Source: a bacterium (lineage in GTDB: Bacteria; Chloroflexota; Anaerolineae; Epilineales; Epilineaceae). From it: a DNA stretch of 35,382 nt. Positions 8,313-13,683 of the stretch are shown here, one piece after another. A program made the translations under genes and the position numbers. Under the pieces are notes generated by a model. It searched no databases. It saw only the letters and a program-made list of their open reading frames with translations, and was not told the origin of the DNA. Every line of letters starts with the position of its first letter. Positions within the stretch are counted from its first letter, which is position 1. The stretch lies in contig QEVT01000031.1 in NCBI GenBank assembly GCA_003576755.1, forward strand, positions 1 to 35,382, given 5' to 3'.

Positions 8313-8478
8313 ATTGAAGCCATTGACGAGAGGTTACTCTCGAAGATCCAGTCGAGCGTAACGTGACGTTCTCGCAGGCTTTGTCTCGCCTGGATTGCCT
8401 GGACTGACCGCATCTCGCACATCAACTTGCCGCTGTCGGTGGAGCGCGATACCATCCCCATGCCATGGATCCTGCCAC

Positions 8479-11466
8479 ATGAGCGAAGCCCTTCGCTCGC
8501 CCCCGTCGCCGGGAGGGCATGCCCTTGCGCCGCTGCAAACCGTCGCCACGCCGCGCGGCGAGCGTCGGCCGGCGGTGTTCGTGAGCTACGCGCATGCCGA
8601 TCGGGCGTTCGTCGAGCGGTTGCTGGAGGACCTGCGGGCGGCGGGGCACGCGTGTTGGATCGACACGACAGCCATCAAGGGTGGCGACGAATGGACGCGG
8701 GCGATCACCGCGGGCATCGAGAACGCCTACGCCTTCATCAGCGTCGTCAGCGCCGCTGCCAACCGCAGCCGCTGGGTGCAGCGGGAGTTCCTGTGGGCGG
8801 ACCGGAAAGGGCGCTCGATCTTCCCGGTGCTGGGGACGGGCGACGAGCTGCCGATCTACATGGTCGACCGGCAGGCGATCGCGCTGCACCCGGACTACTC
8901 GGGCGGCATCAGGCGGCTGCTGGAAGCGCTGCCGGATCCGGCAGCGGCGGCGGCAGTGTTGGGCGCGGCGGTGCGAGATCCGGCCGGCCGCCGGGCGTTG
9001 GAGCTGGCGTACTTGGACCGTCTCAGGTTCGAAGAGCTGCAACACGCCGACCTGTACACCCCGATGGCCGGCACGGCGCGGGCGGCGCCCAAGCCGAAAC
9101 GACCGGGCGGCTTGCCGTCGGTGGTGGCGCGGCCCGAGGCCATCGACATGCGCCAGCAGTTCGAGGTGTTGCGGGCCATGCAGAGGGCAGACCCGGACTC
9201 AGTGGCCGGGGCGCCGCCGGAGCCGAAGCGGTTCGACAACATCCTGGCGGCGGTCGGCGCGGCCAGACGTGCGGTGGTGCTGGGCGAGCCGGGCGCGGGC
9301 AAGACGACGACGCTGTGGAAGCTGGCGAGCGACGCGGTGGCCACCGCCGAAGGCGATCCGGCGGCGCCGATCCCGCTGTTGGTCCGGCTGGGGCGGTGGA
9401 TCGACCCGGACGAGCCGCTGGAGTCCTTCGTCGCCCGCGAGCTCGGCGATCTCGCGGTGCACCTGGACGCGCTGCTGGCGGAAGGGCGGGCGGTGCTGCT
9501 GCTGGACGGGCTCAACGAGACGCCGGCGGCGGCGCGCGAGGCCAAGGCCGCCGAGGTGCGTGCGCTCCTCGAGCGATGGCCGTCGCTGGTGGCGGCGGTG
9601 ACGTGCCGCGAGCTGGACTACACGGACAAGCTGGACCTCGCGCTGGACCGCATCACGATCCGCCCGCTCGACGCGCCGCGCATCCTGGCGTTCGTCACGC
9701 GGTACTTGACGGCGACGGCACCCGGCGACACGCCGGAGGCGAGGGAGGCGGCCGGCTCGGTGCGGGCGGACGACATGTTCTGGAAGCTGGCCGGCGGCGC
9801 CGCCTTGCGTGGGGTGTGGTCGGTGTGGGAGAAGGCAGGAGCATCGTTCGAGCAGTTCTGGTCGGCGCCGGACATTCCGCGGGCCGACCCGGACGTTTAC
9901 ACGAAGACCACGGTCGCCCAGGACACGGAATGGAACAACGCGGTCAAGAACCCTCGCGGGCTGATGCGGCTGGCGGCGAACCCGTACATGCTGTACATGC
10001 TGACCGACGTGTACGAGCTTCTGGGCGACGTGCCGGCCAACCGGGCGGCGCTGTTCGCGAGCTTCGTAGCGGTGTTGCTGAAGCGTGAGGAGATTCCGGA
10101 CGACGAGGCGACACCGCTGATCGAAGCCCTCGCGTCGCTGGCATATGCGATGCAGGTGCGGAGCGCGGCGGTCGACGACGACGGGGGTGCGGTGACGGCG
10201 GTGCCGCGTGCCACGGCGTTGGAGCTGCTTGCGGAACGCCAGATCTACCGCGCGGCGAGCGCCAGCCTGATCACGGCCGACGACGAGGTGCGCTTCACCC
10301 ATCAGCTCCTGCAGGAGTACTTCGCCGCCCGGCGCATGGCCGATCTGATCCACAGCGGCAAGCTGCAGGCATCCGAGATCTGGCCGCAGGAGCGGTGGTG
10401 GGAGCGCACGGGCTGGGAGGAGGCGGCGGTGCTGCTGGCGGGGCTGATGACGGACGACTGCACGGTGGCGCTCGAATGGGTCGCCGCCGCCAACCCGGAG
10501 GTCGCGGCCCAGTGCGCGCTCCGCAGTGGGGCCAAGGTGCCAGAAGCAACGCTGGCGCGGCTGAGGGATCTATGGATTCCGCGCCTCACCGACCTCGGCC
10601 GTGACCCGGCCCCCGAAGCCCGCGCCGCCGTCGGGCGTGCCTTGGGCGTGCTCACCATCGACGGCCTGCCGCTCGACAACCGGCCGGGCGTCGGGGTGCT
10701 GCGTGACGCGGATGGTCGGTGGATGCCGGACATCGACTGGGTGACCGTGCCGGCCGGTCGTTTTGTCTACCAGGATGGCGAAGCCCGTCGCGAGATCGTC
10801 CTGCCGGCCTTCGACATCGCGCGCCATCCGGTGACGTGGATCCAGTTCCAGGCATTCGTCGACGACCCTGACGGCTACGTTGACGACCGGTGGTGGGTCG
10901 ATCTTGACGACCGGCCTTCGGCGCCGATGGCGGCGGCCTTGCCGATCGCGAACCACCCGCGTGAGACGGTGTCGTGGTACGAGGCGGTGGCATTCTGCCG
11001 CTGGCTCACCGATCGCATGCGCGAGTCGGGGCGAATCGAAGCGGCTGGCATTGTGCAGCTCCCGACCGAGGAGCAGTGGGAGAAGGCGGCACGTGGCACC
11101 GACGGGCGCGAGTACCCGTGGGGCGACGGTTATCGCGTGGGGCATGCCAACATCAACGAGACGTGGGAACGGATCGGCCCCCACAACCTTGGCCGGACGA
11201 GCGCAGTGGGGATATACCCGCACGGAGCATCGCGTTGCGGCGCTCTGGACATGGCGGGGAATGTGTGGGAGTGGTGCTTGAACGAGTATGGTAAGCCTGA
11301 CCGAGTAGGAGTCTCGGGGAATGCCGCTCGCGTGTTGCGCGGGGGCTCGTGGAACAGCGACCGGCTCAGCGCGCGGTCGGCGGCCCGCGGCCGCGACCGC
11401 CCGCACGACCGTAACGACAACATCGGGTTTCGGGTGTGTGGGTCTTCCCCCATCTTGAGGCACTGA
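8479..11466 (+). CDS. DGR variable protein 1: TIR-NACHT-FGE sensor
   Basis: 995 residues from ATG 8479; upstream in-frame TTG 8395 is less likely, and no strong ribosome site is seen for either. TIR domain at ~31-155: VFVSYAHAD box at 33-41 and the putative NADase glutamate E103 in SRWVQREF. NACHT NTPase: Walker A GEPGAGKTT at 269-277, Walker B LLLDGLNE at 340-347, and the helical HQLLQEYFAARR segment near 605. FGE domain from ~753 (DWVTVPAGRF) to 991, with LPTEEQWEKAARG, GNVWEWC and RGGSW. Residues ~949-991 are VR1, varied by the adjacent DGR. The architecture is that of an NLR-like receptor: lectin-fold sensor, oligomerising NTPase and probable NAD-cleaving output. RGGSW is followed by hypervariable residues rather than the FGE catalytic cysteines, so the domain should bind rather than catalyse. 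Confidence 0.93.
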   Translation: MSEALRSPPSPGGHALAPLQTVATPRGERRPAVFVSYAHADRAFVERLLEDLRAAGHACWIDTTAIKGGDEWTRAITAGIENAYAFISVVSAAANRSRWVQREFLWADRKGRSIFPVLGTGDELPIYMVDRQAIALHPDYSGGIRRLLEALPDPAAAAAVLGAAVRDPAGRRALELAYLDRLRFEELQHADLYTPMAGTARAAPKPKRPGGLPSVVARPEAIDMRQQFEVLRAMQRADPDSVAGAPPEPKRFDNILAAVGAARRAVVLGEPGAGKTTTLWKLASDAVATAEGDPAAPIPLLVRLGRWIDPDEPLESFVARELGDLAVHLDALLAEGRAVLLLDGLNETPAAAREAKAAEVRALLERWPSLVAAVTCRELDYTDKLDLALDRITIRPLDAPRILAFVTRYLTATAPGDTPEAREAAGSVRADDMFWKLAGGAALRGVWSVWEKAGASFEQFWSAPDIPRADPDVYTKTTVAQDTEWNNAVKNPRGLMRLAANPYMLYMLTDVYELLGDVPANRAALFASFVAVLLKREEIPDDEATPLIEALASLAYAMQVRSAAVDDDGGAVTAVPRATALELLAERQIYRAASASLITADDEVRFTHQLLQEYFAARRMADLIHSGKLQASEIWPQERWWERTGWEEAAVLLAGLMTDDCTVALEWVAAANPEVAAQCALRSGAKVPEATLARLRDLWIPRLTDLGRDPAPEARAAVGRALGVLTIDGLPLDNRPGVGVLRDADGRWMPDIDWVTVPAGRFVYQDGEARREIVLPAFDIARHPVTWIQFQAFVDDPDGYVDDRWWVDLDDRPSAPMAAALPIANHPRETVSWYEAVAFCRWLTDRMRESGRIEAAGIVQLPTEEQWEKAARGTDGREYPWGDGYRVGHANINETWERIGPHNLGRTSAVGIYPHGASRCGALDMAGNVWEWCLNEYGKPDRVGVSGNAARVLRGGSWNSDRLSARSAARGRDRPHDRNDNIGFRVCGSSPILRH
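11324..11449 (+). repeat. DGR variable repeat VR1
   Basis: 126 bp aligned without gaps to TR 11656-11781 (constant offset 332). There are 13 differences, all at the 27 A positions of TR; no C, G or T of TR is changed. Changes fall at 11357, 11359, 11363, 11366, 11369, 11389-11390, 11392-11393, 11395, 11399, 11407 and 11416. The last 29 bp (11421-11449) are identical to TR and are the expected initiation-of-mutagenic-homing segment. Confidence 0.97.
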
Positions 11467-11517
11467 CTTCTGCATGGCGCGTAGCGCCAGCCTTTGCGCG
11501 AAGCGCTCTGGTCTCTG
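11450..11517 (+). promoter_or_regulatory. Post-VR1 hairpin element (putative homing recognition structure)
   Basis: Immediately after VR1 and spanning the stop codon is a segment homologous to the one following VR2 (13615-13683) but absent after TR. A 33-nt core (11474-11506) is identical. It holds two tight hairpins: TGGCGC-GTA-GCGCCA (11475-11489) and GCGC-GAA-GCGC (11496-11506). A third, CGCGC-GAA-GCGCG, lies at 11537-11549. In the Bordetella phage DGR, a hairpin just after the VR marks it as recipient; this may be the equivalent. Confidence 0.65.
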
Positions 11518-11587
11518 CTGCCGTTGCCGTTCTGTTCGCGCGAAGCGCGTCGCAATTGTTAAATTCCTACGCTCGTCCGATCGCCGC

Positions 11588-11616
11588 TTGACAAGATGGC
11601 CGCTACCCACGAGAAT
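11588..11616 (+). promoter_or_regulatory. Candidate promoter for the template-repeat RNA
   Basis: TTGACA (11588-11593), 17 bp, GAGAAT (11611-11616). The -35 is perfect and the -10 matches four of six. Transcription would begin near 11623, about 30 nt before TR. Confidence 0.5.
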
Positions 11617-11655
11617 AGTGCTACCGGCATGGCCGGTGGGGCACTCTGCGAAGTA

Positions 11656-11781
11656 CCGCTCGCGTGTTGCGCGGGGGCTCGTGGAACAACAACCAGCACA
11701 ACGCGCGGTCGGCGGCCCGCAACAACAACCACCCGCACAACCGTAACAACAACATCGGGTTTCGGGTGTGTGGGTCTTCCC
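11656..11781 (+). repeat. DGR template repeat (TR)
   Basis: The non-coding donor. Read in the target frame it would encode RGGSW-NNNQHN...NNNH..N..NNN, that is, AAC-rich codons at the positions to be diversified, the hallmark of DGR templates, since AAC mutagenised at A yields many amino acids and no stop codons. Its 27 adenines are concentrated at 11685-11752 between conserved GC-rich ends. Confidence 0.96.
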
Positions 11782-11981
11782 ACACCTCCTTCCCCCTTCC
11801 TGGGCGCGGGCCGGCAGTTCGGACCCGTTGCGAGCACGCCCACCGCTCAGGCACGGGCGCGGCTTCCGGAATTGCCTGCCGACTACGGTTTGCAGGCCGA
11901 GGCGAAGGCGAGGAGATGGCGCAGGGTGGTCCCGCCTGTACGGCACGGTGTTGGCTTCTGCCGTCGGGCGCATACAGAGAC

Positions 11982-12020
11982 GAGGCGCCGCCTGGGTGGT
12001 TCGCCGCCCCGCGGCGCCTC
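11982..12020. terminator. Stem-loop between TR-RNA spacer and avd
   Basis: GAGGCGCCGC (11982-11991) pairs perfectly with GCGGCGCCTC (12011-12020) across a 19-nt loop, and overlaps the avd stop codon (12019-12021). It could end avd transcripts on the minus strand and the template RNA on the plus strand. No T-tract is evident. Confidence 0.4.
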
Positions 12021-12360
12021 ACTGTTCCGACCGGATCCAGCCTCCAAGCATCCGCCCGAGTTCGGCGACCATCCGGCTGACGTGTGCGAACTGGCCGTCT
12101 GTCAGCCACGCCCAGCGATGCGCGAGCCGGAGGTATACCCGGAGCTTGTCCAAAGCCGCGTCAGCCTCGCGCAGGTGTCGCTTGCGCGTGGTGCCTCCCT
12201 GACTCTGCGCGTCGTGGAGCGCGTCGTGGAAGTCGAGCGCTGCTTTCATCATCCGTTGCGTGATCGACGATCGATAGGGTCGTGGGAACAGTTCTGCCTT
12301 CGGCAACAGCCACTCCAGCATGTCGTAGGTGCGCGTGAAGATCACCATTTCCTCGGCCAT
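12019..12360 (-). CDS. avd: DGR accessory variability determinant (Avd, four-helix bundle)
   Basis: 113 residues, the usual Avd length. Recognisable by the helical pattern and conserved C-terminal signature: YDMLEWLLPKAELFPR, LRVYLRLAHRW, then HVSRMVAELGRMLGGWI, with the final GRxLGGWI box diagnostic of bacterial Avd. Avd forms a positively charged pentamer that binds RT and template RNA for mutagenic reverse transcription. Start ATG at 12360 has GAGGAG 7 nt upstream. Its orientation is unusual: it is divergent from the reverse transcriptase (only 14 bp between start codons) and antisense to the template RNA path, whereas avd, TR and RT are normally co-oriented. Confidence 0.88.
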   Translation of the reverse strand: MAEEMVIFTRTYDMLEWLLPKAELFPRPYRSSITQRMMKAALDFHDALHDAQSQGGTTRKRHLREADAALDKLRVYLRLAHRWAWLTDGQFAHVSRMVAELGRMLGGWIRSEQ

Positions 12361-12374
12361 GAGGCATCTCCTCG

Positions 12375-13567
12375 ATGAATAGCCCGGCTTTCGAGCGCGT
12401 GGCTGCGTGGGACAACCTGCTCATGGCGTTCCGGCGAGCGGCGCGAGGGAAGAGAGGCGCCCGGTCGGCAGCGGCATTCGAGTACCGGGTGGCGGATCGA
12501 CTTCTGACGTTGCACGATGAACTGGTCCATGGACGGTATCAGCCTGGTCCATATGTACACTTTCATATTCATGAGCCGAAGCTCCGAAAGATCAGCGCCT
12601 CGCCGTTTCGCGATCGTGTGGTCCATCATGCGCTCTGCCAGGTGATCGAGCCCCGCTTCGAGCATTTGTTCATCGCTGACAGTTACGCCAATCGCGTCGG
12701 CAAGGGAACACATCGGGCAGTAGATCGGTTGCAGACGTTCTCCCAGAAGTATCGATACGTGTTGCGCGCGGACGTGGTGCAGCACTTTGCCGCATTGGAC
12801 CATGCTGTGCTCAGGGCGACTTTGGCCAAGGTCATTCCTGAGCATGACGTCATGCATCTGGTCAACATCATCATCACCAGCGGCATCGGTGTGCTGGACG
12901 ACACATACACGATGAAGTGGTATCCAGGCGATGATCCTGAGGGCGTGACAGAACGTTTGATCGAAGGGCTTCCTGGGAGCGCCGGCATCTTGCCGGCTGG
13001 AAGCCGGCGCTCCCAGGATCTGCCACCCGCCCGGGTCAGGGCGATGATCTGTGGGCCACGACCAGGCCGCGCGGGCTGCCGATCGGGAACCTGACGTCGC
13101 AGTTTTGGTCGAACTGCTACATGAACCCGTTCGATCACTTCGTCGTCCGCGAACTGCGCTGCAAGGCTTACCTCCGCTACGTCGACGACTTCGCGCTGTT
13201 TGCCGACGATCGCCGGCAGCTCTGGCACTGGCGAAGGGCGATCATCGAGCGCTTGGGATCGCTGCGGCTCAGCATCCACGAATCATCGGCCCAAGTGGTG
13301 CCCGTCGCCCATGGCATCCCATGGCTCGGCTTCGTCGTCTATCCCACCCATCGTCGCGTCAAGGCCCGCAACGTGCGCAACTTCACCCGCCGACTCCGTG
13401 CCCGCTGGACCGACTACTGCGCCAACCGCATCAGCTTTGCCGAGTTCGACGCCAGCGTGCAAGGCTGGATCAACCATGTTCGATACGCCGATACTTGGGG
13501 TCTCCGCAGGCATGTGCTCGGCCGGCCCATGCCGCGCGAGGGGCCGAGGTTCGGCAAGGCGCAATAG
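12375..13567 (+). pseudogene. DGR reverse transcriptase, interrupted by a 103-bp element
   Basis: The first 187 codons (12375-12935) contain palm motif [15 protein letters not shown] with D133. The reading frame is then broken by an inserted sequence. The downstream part (13040-13567) resumes in another frame with the DGR signature [13 protein letters not shown] (motif 4) and RYVDDF (motif 5). Deleting 113 bp (insert plus one copy of the 10-bp duplication) joins YPGDD to [18 protein letters not shown] and gives 359 residues, normal for DGR RTs; YVDD would be residues 231-234. As it stands, translation from 12375 runs through the insert and stops at 13094, before motif 4. The 3' part could only be made separately, for example from ATG 13121. 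Confidence 0.93.
12937..13039. mobile_element. Small palindromic element (MITE/REP-like) inserted in the RT gene
   Basis: 103 bp flanked by direct repeats GGCGATGATC at 12927-12936 and 13040-13049, interpreted as a target-site duplication. The element begins CTGAGGGC and ends with GGGTCAG, giving only about four terminal inverted bases (CTGA). Its centre is a perfect 16-bp stem (12971-12986 with 13003-13018, TCCTGGGAGCGCCGGC) with a 16-nt loop. No ORF; mobilisation would need a transposase elsewhere. Confidence 0.8.
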
Positions 13568-13614
13568 TCGCAATCGCTCCCGTCGACGGCAACGACAACG
13601 TCAACGACCAACGC

Positions 13615-13683
13615 CAGAGACCAGATGCGCTTCGCGCAAAGGCTGGCGCTACGCGCCATACAGATGTCAGTGCTACACGATGG
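13615..13683 (-). promoter_or_regulatory. Post-VR2 hairpin element
   Basis: Minus-strand homologue of 11450-11517. The 33-nt core (13627-13659) matches exactly and forms the same two hairpins, GCGC-TTC-GCGC (13627-13637) and TGGCGC-TAC-GCGCCA (13644-13658). It lies just beyond VR2 and spans the target 2 stop codon. Confidence 0.65.

Larger units (their letters stand above)
11623..12020 (+). ncRNA. Predicted DGR template RNA (TR plus 3' spacer)
   Basis: From the predicted start near 11623 the RNA would contain TR (11656-11781) and a ~240-nt spacer, and could end at the perfect 10-bp stem-loop 11982-11991/12011-12020. DGR template RNAs extend well past TR because the spacer binds the RT-Avd complex and primes cDNA synthesis. 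No credible ORF occupies 11782-12018. Ends are inferred. Confidence 0.5.

Noticed and set aside
11596-12378. Plus-strand ORF covering TR and the avd antisense strand
   Set aside because: The TR region is non-coding donor sequence and the rest is antisense to a recognisable Avd.
12375-13094. A complete short reverse transcriptase of 239 residues
   Set aside because: Its last ~50 residues are translated from the inserted element and a wrong frame, and it lacks the LPIGNLTSQ and YVDD motifs found just downstream.
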